DNA of 64,000 nucleotides from Cynocephalus volans (Eukaryota > Chordata > Mammalia > Dermoptera > Cynocephalidae). The stretch covers positions 22,481,577 through 22,545,576 of the forward strand of contig NC_084462.1 of NCBI RefSeq assembly GCF_027409185.1. The letters are read 5' to 3'. Positions within the stretch are counted from its first letter, which is position 1, and each line of letters opens with the position of its first letter. The notes beneath the pieces were generated by a model, which worked only from the letters and a program-made list of their open reading frames with translations, made no database searches and was not told the DNA's origin. Made by a program: the position numbers and the translations under genes. This document shows, one piece after another, positions 35,401-44,030 of the stretch.

Positions 35401-38330
35401 ATAGTAGGTGTTCAGTCCCGCTGCTGCCAAGTGGCACCTAGAGAGAAGGGTGTGGCAGAAGGACGAGCCCACTTGGCCCTGCCCCTGGAGGCTGTTCATC
35501 CAGCTGGTACTGACTGAGCCCCTTCCTTGTGCCCCATCCCCACAGGTGCTGGGAGGACCCAGAAATGCACAACATGCTCCTGCACTGAGACCTCACAGGA
35601 GACCTGTTGGACTCAGCAAAACTGGGAGGTGAGTAAGTTTGTCCTGAACTTCATCTGTCCTATTCACCTCACGGCAGCACTGCCTGTCTCCTCTGGGGAC
35701 TCTGGCTCATCTGTCCTATTCACCTCACGGCAGCACTGCCTGTCTCCTCTGGGGACTCTGGCTCCAGCCTTTCCTCTCATCCATGTCACACATCACCTGT
35801 TCTGAATCCCTTTCCTTCAGGGCCATTTCTTGAATTATAAAGTCATGTGAGTTAAGACGCAAGGGCTGCTCACGTCTGAGGAAATGCTGGCATTGAAAAA
35901 GGGACTTGCAGTGTCTTAACCCCAAAGACAGAGTTCCAGGCATTGTGCTGGAAGCTTCTCCAAGCAAATACAGTGTGTCTATTACATTGAAGGACTTGAG
36001 GCCTGCATGGGCCACTGCTGCTGCCTGGGGCTGCCCAGCAAGTCTGTGCTCTATTCTACCTCCCTTTGGCTGAGAGGCAGCATTTAGCCAGGCTGTGCAG
36101 AGAGAGGTGCTTAGGTTAGAGGCCACGTCCTCTCTTCTCCTTCAGGCTCCCTGCACCCCCTCTGCCCACTTCCAACATCCCCCCAGCCCTCAGTAGAGGA
36201 ACATGGGCGAGAGCAAGGCTGGCAGGTGGCGGGGACATTTGGCTGCATACTAATGGCCGTCCCGCCTCTGCAGTGAGATAGGAGTATGTCAGCACCACAC
36301 AGATCCGTTGCCAGGGGAATGGAATTAGGAGGGCAGCGGGCTGGGGCTGGGAGGAGGGAGGGTGGGGGTGGGAAGGGGCTGCAGCTGCTGCACACGTTGC
36401 CACAGACACTGGCCCAGCTCCTGGGAGCCCCCCACATGCCCAGCCACAAGGAAGCTCCGAGGGCACTTTTTCTCATGCTGCCGTCTTAAAAACAGGTGTT
36501 TCACAGCCCCTGGGTGACATTGCCCCTCTTCCTCAGGGCTCCAGAGCTGAAATGGACCCTGAAGGCTTTACCCAGTGTGGCTGAAGGAATCAAGCCCAGG
36601 ACCTGCTGCTCTACCCATCCAAGTTCATCTTTCCAGGTGTGGGAGCAGAGGTGACATGGCCTTGGAGTACGGAGTAGCCAAGGCAGGGGATGTGGGTGTT
36701 CAACCAGCACCCCAAATGACCTGAAGATGAAGAAGCCAAAGCAAAAAGGGAAGGGGCTACTGCCCCAATGCTTGGCCCATGGAAGAAGTACCCACCTACC
36801 ATGTCCTCTGGGCTTCCACTTGGAGCAAGCACATTGCCCAACAACATAGCACGTGGGGCCCTGAATATTCTAGAACATTCTAGAAAACCAGCCCTTTCAC
36901 ACAGCATATGTAGACAGCACAAAACACTTCCCAAGGGTACCTCTTAAATCTGGATAACATAACCTGTAGTTAATTAACAGTCCAGTCAGTACATGGACTC
37001 CTGACTTACAAACTCCAAGTGTACAAAGCATCCATGCAGGCTGACCTAGAGCCCAGGAAGGGTGGGAAAGCCTTTTGAGCCTCTATTTTTCTCCTGTGGG
37101 TGAGGAAGATGTATGTTCCTCTTTCCCAGCTACTGTGATTTTGACCATATCAAGGCTGCAATCGGCCAGCTTGGGAATCATATATGCTTTCCAAAGAATT
37201 GATTCACTTTCTTTCTTTTTTTTGCAATTTGGAACACAGTGATAATTTCTGGACGATTGTAAACCTAATTTTCTATATGAATTTCCAAGGGGAAGCGGTA
37301 ATCCTGACCAAGCACAATTCCCACAAAATTTTCCTAATTCACCCCTAAGATGCAGGTTTTTATTTTATTTTGTGGTTTTTCCTTCACAAATCTGCATTAG
37401 ATCCCTTCCTCTCTCTACCACTCTTTTATTGTGGGGAGGGGACGGTGTAATGAAAAATGCTGGATGATGTTTAACCCCCATAGCTGCTCACGTCCCACCC
37501 GCCCTTGACAGATCTCCAATGGTGCTTTTATTGTTCCCAAGATGTGGCAGAAATGTTGGTGCTGGCCTCCCGGCGGTGGGGAGCTAGGGGTGGTAAAAAC
37601 ACGACCCGGTGGGCACGGGGTGGGCTCCGGAGGAACCTCTCAGCTCAGGAACCATTTTGAAAATCACTTCCAGAGAGGAAATGGCATTCTGGCCTCCTGG
37701 GCTCTAAAATCGGATGACCCCAAAGCCAGCCCAAACAAGGTGGAAAAGTTCTCCAGATAAGACGACATTTAAAGGCAAAAACGGTGCTTCACGCGCGGGC
37801 AATCTGTCTGCGCTCCTTGGGGGGCTGTGGCGCGATGACCGACCCTGGCACATCCCGGTGTCCCCGCATCGTCCTCCCCTCCCCCAGCGGGTGCAAGGTC
37901 CCCAGACATCCATACAGATGCGCCGGCCACCCCGCGTGGTTTCCAGGGCAGAGCCGACCCGCGGGTGAAAGGAGCCGAGGGGCGTAGGGGTCCCCCTCGA
38001 GTGCCGGGGCGACTTCTGGGGAGAAGGGTGAAGGGCAAGAGGAGAGGTTGTCGTTGCGCCCGCCGGCCTTCCCTCCGCGGCCGCCGCGCCGCAGTGGCCT
38101 CGGGGAGGAGGGAAGTGCGCGTAGGGCGCACGGCGCCACCTCCGCAGCCCGGGCTCCGGGTTAGCCCACCCGCCGGAGACGGCCCCAGGCCCCGGGGGGC
38201 TGCGGCTGCGGGGAGGGTGGGCGCCCGGGCTGCCCAGCGCCTTACCTGCGGCCACCCTAGCCGGGGCTAAGGGCAGGAGGCAGGCGAGCCAGAGGATGCG
38301 GCCGAGGCGCGACCAGACGGCCGGGGCCAT
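17251..38330 (-). CDS. TMEM130: TMEM130, transmembrane protein 130, complete, 8 coding exons
   Basis: The join of 38330-38246, 33438-33133, 31939-31780, 22326-22160, 21404-21320, 19875-19673, 17893-17781 and 17439-17251 gives 435 codons plus TGA, with AG/GT at every junction and frame kept. Seen: a hydrophobic signal peptide (residues 1-28), N-glycosylation sequons such as N34-L-T, a PKD-type fold with the hallmark YSWDFGDG at 177-184, one membrane helix (about 339-362), and a 73-residue tail with a cysteine cluster. The translation reads as human TMEM130 with scattered substitutions and the same length as I remember it. Family knowledge: a type I membrane protein grouped by sequence with the PMEL/GPNMB PKD proteins; its function is poorly known. 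The start is the signal-peptide ATG in good Kozak context (GCCATGG). The frame stays open upstream, but only through GC-rich CpG-island DNA. Confidence 0.97.
17781..17893 (-). CDS. TMEM130: TMEM130 coding exon 7 (transmembrane helix)
   Basis: The exon is 113 bases and covers residues 336-373. The acceptor is CCCAG|GCATCC and the donor GGAG|GTGGGT. It encodes one uncharged segment of about 24 residues (339-362), followed by R363 and a polar stretch, so the C-terminus is predicted to be cytosolic. Confidence 0.95.
18955..19585 (+). repeat. G/T-rich degenerate tandem repeat in TMEM130 intron 6
   Basis: Over about 600 bp the plus strand is dominated by GGTG/TGGTG/GTTGGT words with few Cs, without an exact period, like a decayed minisatellite. 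The minus strand stays open for 156 codons, rich in T, S, N, Q, P and H, as expected from such a repeat. Confidence 0.7.
19673..19875 (-). CDS. TMEM130: TMEM130 coding exon 6 (second luminal beta domain)
   Basis: The exon is 203 bases and covers residues 268-335. The acceptor is CCTGCAG|CCCCCC and the donor CTCCA|GTAAGTG. It includes [11 protein letters not shown], an N-L-T sequon and [13 protein letters not shown], a second immunoglobulin/PKD-like strand pattern with cysteines likely to pair. Confidence 0.95.
21320..21404 (-). CDS. TMEM130: TMEM130 coding exon 5
   Basis: This 85-base exon was recognised only by splicing. It translates as [15 protein letters not shown] followed by [13 protein letters not shown], covering residues 240-267. 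The acceptor is CTTACAG|AAACC and the donor GGGGAG|GTGAG. It enters in phase 1 and leaves in phase 2, matching its neighbours. Confidence 0.93.
21888..22005 (+). repeat. MIR fragment, TMEM130 intron 4
   Basis: GGTTCGAATGCCAGCTCTCC is followed by CAACCATGTGACC and GTGGGGATAATGATAGAG, the MIR order. Confidence 0.65.
22160..22326 (-). CDS. TMEM130: TMEM130 coding exon 4 (rest of PKD domain)
   Basis: The exon is 167 bases and covers residues 184-239. The acceptor is TTACAG|GACCC and the donor GCAGG|GTGAG. It encodes the Y-N-Y-S sequon and the I-G-T-F-T-V-K-L-K strand typical of the second half of a PKD beta-sandwich. The stretch after W-E (about residues 215-228) looks the least conserved against my memory of human TMEM130. 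Confidence 0.95.
22940..23090 (+). repeat. MIR fragment, TMEM130 intron 3
   Basis: 'ACTCTGGAGTTAAGACATAC', then TTTGAATCTCAGCTCC and CTTTTCTCATCTGTAAAGC. Confidence 0.8.
25389..25877 (+). mobile_element. 5' LTR of the provirus, MLT2 (ERVL)-like
   Basis: It is 489 bp, with 'GTGTCTGTGAGGGTGTTCCC', 'GGGAACCATCCAATCCACTG' and the terminus TCTCCGGAGAACCCTGAC plus TAATACA, all landmarks of MLT2-type ERVL LTRs. It runs directly into MaLR internal sequence at 25878. ATGTC (25384-25388) precedes it. Confidence 0.75.
25878..27464 (+). mobile_element. MaLR (MST/THE1-type) internal region
   Basis: About 1.59 kb, close to full length for a non-autonomous MaLR interior. It starts GAAAATTGGTACCGAGGAG and includes 'GAAATTTCTAAGCAGCAAAG', 'CAGAAGATGTATGGAAAAGC' and the terminal GGGCATGAG-like and GGGGCCAGGG blocks known from THE1/MST interiors. 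No gag or pol is expected or seen, so the open frames here are not functional genes. Confidence 0.8.
27465..27871 (+). mobile_element. 3' LTR of the provirus, MST-type
   Basis: It is 407 bp, TGGTGGAGTTTGGATGTG to ACTAATACA. Landmarks are CTCATGAATGGATTAATGC, 'CATGAGCAGAAGCAGCTTGA' and ATAAATTACCCAGTTTCAG. ATGTC (27872-27876) follows it. It closely resembles the solo LTR at 29419-29811 and is unlike the 5' LTR. Confidence 0.85.
27880..28890 (+). mobile_element. Old ERV-type LTR interrupted by an MLT1 LTR
   Basis: The left part (to about 28086) ends with 'GCCTCTATAATGAAGCC' and the right part resumes 'GCCTCAATAAAAACTCTGAA', then 'CTCCCTGGTTGGCAATACTC', which reads as a single LTR. I do not assign the family. 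Confidence 0.5.
28087..28478 (+). mobile_element. MLT1A-like LTR inside the older LTR
   Basis: It runs from CGTTATGGCTTGAATTGTG to GCAGACTAATACA and is nearly full length. The flanks AGCCC/AGCCT suggest a 5-bp target duplication with one change. Confidence 0.85.
29419..29811 (+). mobile_element. MST-type solo LTR
   Basis: It is 393 bp, TGGTAGAGTTTAGATGTG to GAGACTAATACA, sister to 27465-27871. It sits inside the antisense L1. Confidence 0.85.
30290..30640. repeat. Old hAT-type element fragment broken by a SINE
   Basis: GCCCACCCCCTGTTTTTGTA, then 'TACTGGAACGCAGCTATGCT' and 'CAACAGAGACCACATG', belong to the same family as the full element at 47190-47523. Confidence 0.6.
30348..30522 (-). mobile_element. 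CYN-like dimeric tRNA-Ile SINE
   Basis: Two-unit structure in reverse, with an A-rich tail on the left. Direct repeats CTCATTTCTT (30338-30347 and 30523-30532) flank it. Confidence 0.92.
31780..31939 (-). CDS. TMEM130: TMEM130 coding exon 3 (start of PKD domain)
   Basis: The exon is 160 bases and gives residues 131-183 plus two bases of G184. The acceptor is TCTCCCAG|AGTCCC and the donor GATGG|GTATG. It carries an N-T-S sequon and ends on the PKD signature YSWDFGDG, so the following intron cuts the PKD domain right after its hallmark. Confidence 0.95.
33133..33438 (-). CDS. TMEM130: TMEM130 coding exon 2 (N-terminal luminal domain)
   Basis: The exon is 306 bases, in phase 1 at both ends, and supplies residues 29-130. 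The acceptor is CTTCTAG|GCCTG and the donor ACAG|GTGAG. It contains the sequons N34-L-T and N-G-S and a cysteine pair in ADCWMCQP that could form a luminal disulphide. Confidence 0.95.
33515..33652 (-). repeat. MIR fragment, TMEM130 intron 1
   Basis: TTGCCCAAGGATCACACAGC, then 'TGGGATTCAAACCCAGACCT', the MIR core read in reverse. Confidence 0.8.
33653..34589. other. TMEM130 intron 1, no gene
   Basis: AT-rich sequence at 33870-34300 looks like very old LINE debris. Nothing coding is recognised. Confidence 0.4.
34590..34745. mobile_element. Fragment of the hAT-like element family seen at 4345 and 41240
   Basis: GCTAGCCACATTTCAAGTTC and AGCCATTCGTGGTTAGTGG are the right-hand end of that family. 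Confidence 0.55.
34930..35420 (+). repeat. L2 LINE 3' end
   Basis: 'GGCCTCAGGGCCTTTGCACA', then CATGAGGGCAGGGGTCATC and 'AGTGCTTGGCACATAGTAGG', the standard L2 3' order. Confidence 0.8.
35652..35763 (+). repeat. Perfect 56-bp tandem duplication, TMEM130 intron 1
   Basis: The 56-base unit starting CATCTGTCCTATTCACC occurs at 35652-35707 and 35708-35763 with no mismatch, pointing to a recent duplication or an assembly artefact. Confidence 0.95.
35764..37779. other. TMEM130 intron 1 up to the CpG island
   Basis: No gene or clear repeat is recognised. The sequence is mixed, GC-richer at 36290-36470. Confidence 0.4.
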
Positions 38331-38720
38331 GGCCCGGCCGGGAGCGGGAGGAGCGCGGAGCTGACGCCGGGGGAGCGCGGCTCGAGCTCGGTGGCGTCGG
38401 CGGCCGCTCCTCGGGGCGCGCGGCGCGGGCTGTGCGCTGAGGTGCGGACGCCGCGTTCGCTCGTCCTCGCCTCGGGACACTGTCGCTGCGCGCCGCCGCC
38501 GCCCACAGCCAGCCACACGACCCCGACCCACGTCAGCCGCGCCCCGCCCTCCTCCCGCGCCCCCTCCCTCCTCCCGCGCCCCCTCCCCGCGTCCCTCCCC
38601 TCGGCCGCGCCCCCTGCCCTCCCGGAGTGGGCGCTTCCCATTCCCCGCGCCCAAGCCCCTCCCCGTATCCGGCGCCCACCCCGCACCGCCGACTCTGACT
38701 CAGCGTCCCCACAGGCGCGC
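37780..38720 (-). promoter_or_regulatory. TMEM130: CpG island over TMEM130 exon 1 and promoter
   Basis: This is a dense run of CG dinucleotides and C/G homopolymers, in sharp contrast with the flanks. It spans the start codon at 38330, the 5' part of intron 1 and the putative promoter at about 38340-38600. There are several GC boxes and no clear TATA box, as expected for a CpG-island promoter. The exact transcription start cannot be read from sequence; about 38400-38480 is a guess. Confidence 0.8.
38246..38330 (-). CDS. TMEM130: TMEM130 coding exon 1 (signal peptide)
   Basis: This exon gives residues 1-28 plus the first base of codon 29. It encodes M-A-P-A-V-W-S-R followed by a leucine-rich hydrophobic core, a typical cleavable signal peptide. 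The donor on the minus strand is GCAG|GTAAGG. The exon lies inside a CpG island. Confidence 0.95.
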
Positions 38721-39357
38721 GCAGCGCCGCAAGCAGAGTGTAGGACCCTCGGGGTTCTCTGGATATCCTCCCTCTGCATGCTGGCGGCTTGGAGGTGCTG
38801 CTCTTCATTCGAGAAAGAAGCGCCTACTGTGTGCCAGGCGGAAACGCCTCTTGCCTCGCTTGAGAGCTGGGCCTGGGCGAATGGACCCTGCGCCGGGTTT
38901 GATGTCATTCCAGTTTACCCTCTCTGCATCTGCTGCAAAGCGGGTCTCGTGCTCATACCCGGGCCCACGGCCACTTCATTGTCACTGAGGGCTGTGCGAG
39001 GGTCAGGCAACAGAGATGAGGGGTGACCACTCAGGTCCTTTAGTCTAAGCACGCACATCCATCTGCCATGGCGAACACAGTGAATCTCCTAGAAGCTGGT
39101 GGTGCCTGCTGGCCTTAAAGACTGGCAACCTGCGGCCTGGGTCCTGGTCCCAGCTGTGGCTCTGCTTTGCTGTATACCTTGGCAAGGGATCCCCCCACAC
39201 AGACAGGATGGCCTCTCTGGCCTGGGGGGCATGATGGACGATACTCTCATACACGCTGCATTGGCATTGAGGCATCTAAAGGACATGATCCCAATGCCAG
39301 AGGAGAGGGTCTGGAAAGGCGATAGCCGATAGCCCACGTCAACCTACCCCAGGTTCT
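38721..39357. other. Intergenic spacer upstream of TMEM130
   Basis: 39095-39290 is weakly MIR-like ('GGTCCTGGTCCCAGCTGTGG'). Nothing else is recognised. Confidence 0.35.
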
Positions 39358-39840
39358 TGACTCCACCACAGGACAGAGTTCAAGGATAGAGTCACAGTAG
39401 AAAGTGAGAACAGGTTTAAATGTAACGAATAAGAGATACAGACTTCACAGAGCAGGCCCATAACAAGTATAATACAAAAGTAACAAATACACACTTAAAA
39501 TTCAGTGCAAGAGTGCAGGCGGCTCAAGAGAGTGAGCAGCTGCTTGCTGAAAGTAAGTTTACACAAAAAAGAAAGCATACACACCTCAGCCTGCAAAGTG
39601 TGGTTTGGCTCCAGGAAAGTGAGCAACAACCCCGCTTTCTACTGGGATTCAACTTTTATAGTTTCCCTATCTAATACATATTTATGCTATCTAATGAATA
39701 TAAAGTCCACCTTACTGAGCATGCTCGGCTATTAGGGTTATATAACCCCTTTCTACTGAGCATGCCCAGCCACTGGATTTGCCTAAGTCAACCCCCTGAG
39801 GTCTCAACTTCCCCTCCTTGGTGCCAAAAATAGGTCCAAA
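39358..39840 (-). mobile_element. Candidate unclassified LTR
   Basis: Read in reverse it has repeated GGGCATGCTCAGTAGAAAG/GAGCATGCTCAGTAAGG motifs, TATA-like GGTTATATAACC and ACTATAAAAGTT, then a T-rich region, and could end ...GGTGGAGTCA. The arrangement resembles U3-R-U5, but no partner LTR or target duplication was found. Confidence 0.35.
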
Positions 39841-40111
39841 CAACAACAGTTAACTCTCCTCTAGGGGAGGGCCGAGAGGAGGGTCCTGAGACCTTGGGGA
39901 GTGGCTCGAAACTCAGAGATGTGCCCTGAAACCCAAACCCAGGGAAACCAAGCACCTCCAATCTCAGTCCTGCCCCTGGGACAGCTGTGGGCTCCACTGA
40001 GGATGGTCCCCATCGGCCCCAAGCCATCTCGCAGGAATGGAGGGGGAACAGATCTGATTGAGCCCCCTGAGGAACAGTTAAAAGGCCTAGACAAACGTCA
40101 CTCTCTAGTAG

Positions 40112-40465
40112 TGTAATAATCAGTTTCTGTTGCTTATGACAAAATACTAGAAACTGGGTATGTCGCCACCCAGGGGTCTCACATTGCAAGATGGTGGAAG
40201 CAGAGAGAGCAAGAGAGAGAAAGACAGACTCTCTCTTCTTTTAAGGCCCTCAGAACCACGCCCCTGACCACCATTTTTAATCCATTCACTACTGCACAGT
40301 CCTACAATCCAATCACCTCTTCAAGGCTCCACCTTTCAACTACCATCATAGGATTTCTCACCCTCTTAACAGTCACAGTGGGAACCAAGTTTCTAATACA
40401 TAAAACATGGGGGACACAACTCAAGCTTCAGTGAGTTTGGGGGGGACATAATTCAATCCAGTACA
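40112..40465 (-). mobile_element. MST-like (MaLR) LTR, reverse
   Basis: The reverse reading starts TGTACTGGATTGAATTATG and ends GAAACTGATTATTACA, with 'GAAAGGTGGAGCCTTGAAG' and CAGTAGTGAATGGATTAAA inside. Confidence 0.75.
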
Positions 40466-40486
40466 GGGAGCAACCACCACAGTGGA

Positions 40487-40705
40487 GGCAAACACCGGGC
40501 TTAAGAACCAGGAAACTTTGGGTCCTCCCCAAGAGTTACATGACTTTGGAAAAGTCACTTTCCTCTCTGTGCCTCAGTTCCTTTTTTCTTTGAAATGGGG
40601 ATACTAATAATCCTGACCCCAGGAGACTGTTGTGACGATAACAGGACACAACTCACAGAACGCTGCTTAGGACAGAGTAAGTGTTCAGAGTTGGCTGCCG
40701 TCATT
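40487..40705 (+). repeat. MIR SINE, nearly complete
   Basis: 'GACTTTGGAAAAGTCACTTT', then CTCTGTGCCTCAGTTCC and 'TTGTGACGATAACAGGACAC'. Confidence 0.8.
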
Positions 40706-41239
40706 AGACTTACTCAATGACTTGGTTTTTGCTAGTTCATCAGGAATTTGAAGTGCTTGAGAAGAAAATAGTATGTTAATGTTATAGAGTTTCAAATATT
40801 AAGACTATTTAACATTAATTTGAAGGTCTGGTTGTTAATGGTTTTTAAATATACTAAATAGAATAAGACATTATTTCTTAAATGTGTAACTTTTTACATT
40901 GAAACAATTTTACAAGAAGAAAACAGAAAATAAAAAAGGAAAACAGAAAATAAATGAAAAATAACTTTACCGTTGCTATAGTATTATCTATATCACAGAA
41001 GCCATCTTCAAGGCTAACCTGAAGTTGATGCTGATTCAACCCTTTGCCTAACTCCTGTCTGTTACCAGGTTCCTCCATGGGCATCACTCCGCTGCCCCCA
41101 ACCTTCCCTCCTGTGGGCTCTCATAGCACCTGTCCCTGTTCCATCCTGTAACAGGCTGGGAAGCCCCCTTCTTCCCCATACTGCAGGGGGTGTCTGATGA
41201 GGGAGGGGCAGGAAATCTTCTCAGAAAGCAGGCTTTTCT

Positions 41240-41720
41240 AAATTAGTGTTGTTGGCTGGAAATATAATTCCAGCCACATATGTAATTTAAATTTTTCTAG
41301 TAGCCACATTTAAAAAAAGGAAAACAAGGGCCGGCCTGAGGCTCACTTGAGAGAGTGTGGTGCTGATAACACCAAGGCCATGGGTTCAGATCCCTATATA
41401 GGGATGGCCAGTTGCTCACTGGGTGAGCATGGTGCTGACGACACCAAGTCAAGGGTTAAGATCCCCTTACCGGTCATCTTAAAATAAATAAATAAATAAA
41501 ATAAAATAAATTTAAAAAAAGAAAAACAGGCAAAATTAATTTTAATACTTTGTTTAACTCAATATATTAAAATAGCATTTCAACATATAATCAATATAGA
41601 AATTATCAATAAGAAATTTGACCGGTTTTTTTTGTCCCAAGTCTTCACCACCTGGTGCATGTATTACACTTAGAGCACATCTCTGTCCAGACCAGCGACA
41701 CTTCCCATGGGACCAGTGGC
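41240..41720. mobile_element. hAT-like DNA transposon, split by a dimeric SINE
   Basis: 'CCAGCCACATATGTAATTTA', then TTTCTAGTAGCCACATTTA, then the SINE, then 'CATTTCAACATATAATCAAT' and 'TACACTTAGAGCACATCTC'. The two halves join into one continuous element. Confidence 0.65.
41328..41512 (+). mobile_element. CYN-like dimeric tRNA-Ile SINE
   Basis: It starts GGGCCGGCCTGAGGCTC; the second unit starts near 41406; it ends CCGGTCATCTT and an (AAAT)n-like tail. The flanks TAAAAAAAGGAAAACA/TAAAAAAAGAAAAACA are a 16-bp target duplication with one difference. Confidence 0.92.
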
Positions 41721-43007
41721 TATCAAAGTGGAAAACACAGTTCTAAACTGTCTGAGCAAAATGCATCTTGCCATCCCTGGAGTTATTCTTCACAAATTCT
41801 CAGTCTAGTACATGGAGGTCCAAATATACTTCTTACTTACTAAAGTGACTTCAATCCTGCACCCAGTATCCTTGCCTAGGCCTAGGCCAGATGTCTGCAT
41901 GCCTGCTGCTTAGCATATAGTTTGGTGCAAAGTTGATGCTTGTTAAAAGGCTGAAAGAATAAGGGGAAGCCCTTCATTTTGATAACTCCCCCAAGGCCTT
42001 GAACATGACTCTGTGAAAGCTCATTTGGACAACCATTCCTGAGTGCCTCCTATGTGCTGGCTGCTAGTGATAGACACCATTTCATCCGATCCCCACAGTG
42101 GCACATAGGGGACATCTCCTCCTCTGGTGAGGTGAGCATTGATCAGAATAGACACTGAGGGCAGCCTTAATGGGGGATGCCTGGGGCCAAACAGACAGTA
42201 AAACCTCATTCACCTGTTTCTGGGTGGTTGTGGCCTGTTTTGGTTAATTAATTTTTCTGGGTAATGGAAGGTTCACACTTCTTTGGTGTCGATTCCTGTC
42301 GATAAAAATCTTTCTAAAGCAGGTGAGTTGGTCTATTGGTCCTAATTGAATCTCCTTTGGTAATGGAAGGGTACTAGCCCTGGGGGTCCATATTCCTACT
42401 ACAAATCTTCATTGTTCTGTACTGGAGATGTAACCATGGGAGGTGGGGACCAATGGGCAGATGACAATGACCCCAGACCAGCTCCTAGGAGATGTTTTTG
42501 GGGCCAAATCCTATGTTAGCTGGGAGGGGGCAAAATGGAGTTCAGAGAGATCCTTTTGTTGCATTTATCATGGCTCCAGGCCTTGGCCTCAGCTCTGCCA
42601 GGGCAGCTGGAATTGTCAGACCTCAGGACACCAGTCATCTTGTTGAAACCCACAGGAGATCTGGAGAGGCTGAGGTGCTGGGTTATTAATTCATCACAGA
42701 GGAAGCTTCTGCGGCAGGGTGGAACTCACAGGGCCAGCATCCAAAAAGCCCAACATGGAAGACAAAGGCAGCAGGAACTCCGGCACACTGGGGGGCAGTT
42801 AATGGGGGGGGGGGGTGGCCTCTTGGTGGCTCTCAAAAGGTCAGGCTGAGGCCTGGTGCCCTGACTCATTCCACAGTGGAGACCACCTGTGCAGACTGTT
42901 CATGACCACCAGAGTGGCTATTTTAGGGATCCTTGCATTCTCCTCTTTAATGCTCCAGCTGACCCTTGCCCTACAGAGGGCATTATTCTAGACAGGTACA
43001 ACATCTG
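41721..43007. other. Intergenic spacer, no gene
   Basis: 42020-42180 resembles L2 ('CATTCCTGAGTGCCTCCTAT'). A run of at least 11 Gs lies at about 42805-42816. The rest is unassigned. Confidence 0.4.
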
Positions 43008-43565
43008 TATGGACTGAACCGTGTCACCCCCAAAATTCATATGCTAAAGCTCTAACCCCCAGTGTGAATATATTTGGAGATAGGGACTTTAAAAATGTAA
43101 CTTAGAGGCCGGCCCGTGGCTCACTCAGGAGAGTGTGGTGCTGGTAACACCAAGGCCATGGGTTCAGATCCCTATCTAGGGATGGCTGGTTAGTTCACTG
43201 GGTGAGCATGGTGCAGACAACACCAAGTCAAGGGTTAAGATCTCCTTATTGGTCAAAAAAAAAAAAAATGTAACTTAGTTTAAATGAAGTCATAATGGTG
43301 GGGCCCTAATTCAATAGAACTCATGTCCGTATGAGAGGAGGAAGAGACATCAGAGCTTACTCTCTCCCCACGTGCCCGCAAAGAGGCTATGTGAGCACAC
43401 AGTGAGATGGCAGCTACCTACAAGCCAAAAGAAGAGGCCCCAGAACGAAACCTACTTTGTCGGCACCTTGATCTCGGGCCAGCTTCAGAACTGCAAGAAA
43501 TAAATTTCTGTTGTTTAAGTCATCCAGTCTGTGGTATTTTGTTATGATGGCTCTAGCAGACTAAG
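43008..43565 (+). mobile_element. MLT1A-like LTR, split by a dimeric SINE
   Basis: The left piece (TGTATGGACTGAACCGTG to ACTTAG) and the right piece (resuming at TTTAAATGAAGTCATAATGG, ending GCAGACTAAGATA) make one MLT1A-like LTR once the SINE and one target-site copy are removed. Confidence 0.88.
43107..43263 (+). mobile_element. CYN-like dimeric tRNA-Ile SINE inside MLT1
   Basis: It starts GGCCGGCCCGTGGCTCACTC and ends with a pure A tail. The target duplication AAAAATGTAACTTAG is exact over 15 bases (43091-43105 and 43264-43278). Confidence 0.95.
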
Positions 43566-44030
43566 ATAACATCCAACAGGCGATGAGGACACATTGGTGG
43601 ACAAAGACAGAAAAAGAGCTTACCATCTAGGAGGAAAAACAGATGATAAACAAGTTAATAAATAATTTCAGATTGTGAGGTTATGGGGGAAAACAGTATT
43701 ATGAGAGAATGAGTGGGATGGGTTTCCTTAAGGCTTCTCTGAGGTGACATCTGAACTGAGCAAGGATGACAAGAAGCCAGCTTTGTGCCTCTGAGGAAGT
43801 ACATTCCAGACAGGAGAATTAGCTGCAAAGGTCCTAAGGCAGGAACAATGTAGGGGGGTGTGAGGCACAGCAAGGTCACTGAGGCTGGAACATGATGAAT
43901 GAGAGGTGGGATGGGAGGAAAGGGTGGATGATGAGGATAAGCTGAAAAGTTTTTAGGGGGGTTTAAGTAGAGGAGGGAACATGATCTAATTTACCTGATA
44001 CGGATGAGTTTGGCACTGTCCCCAACCTCT
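43566..44030 (-). repeat. L2 LINE fragment
   Basis: 'GAGGTGACATCTGAACTGAG', then ACATTCCAGACAGGAGAATT and 'GCAAAGGTCCTAAGGCAGGA', the L2 3' region in reverse. Confidence 0.7.

Noticed and set aside
37704-38908. Long open frames (316 and 213 codons) on the minus strand over the TMEM130 promoter
   Set aside because: They lie in a CpG island with few stop codons by composition; only the 85-base TMEM130 exon 1 is supported by protein similarity and a splice donor.
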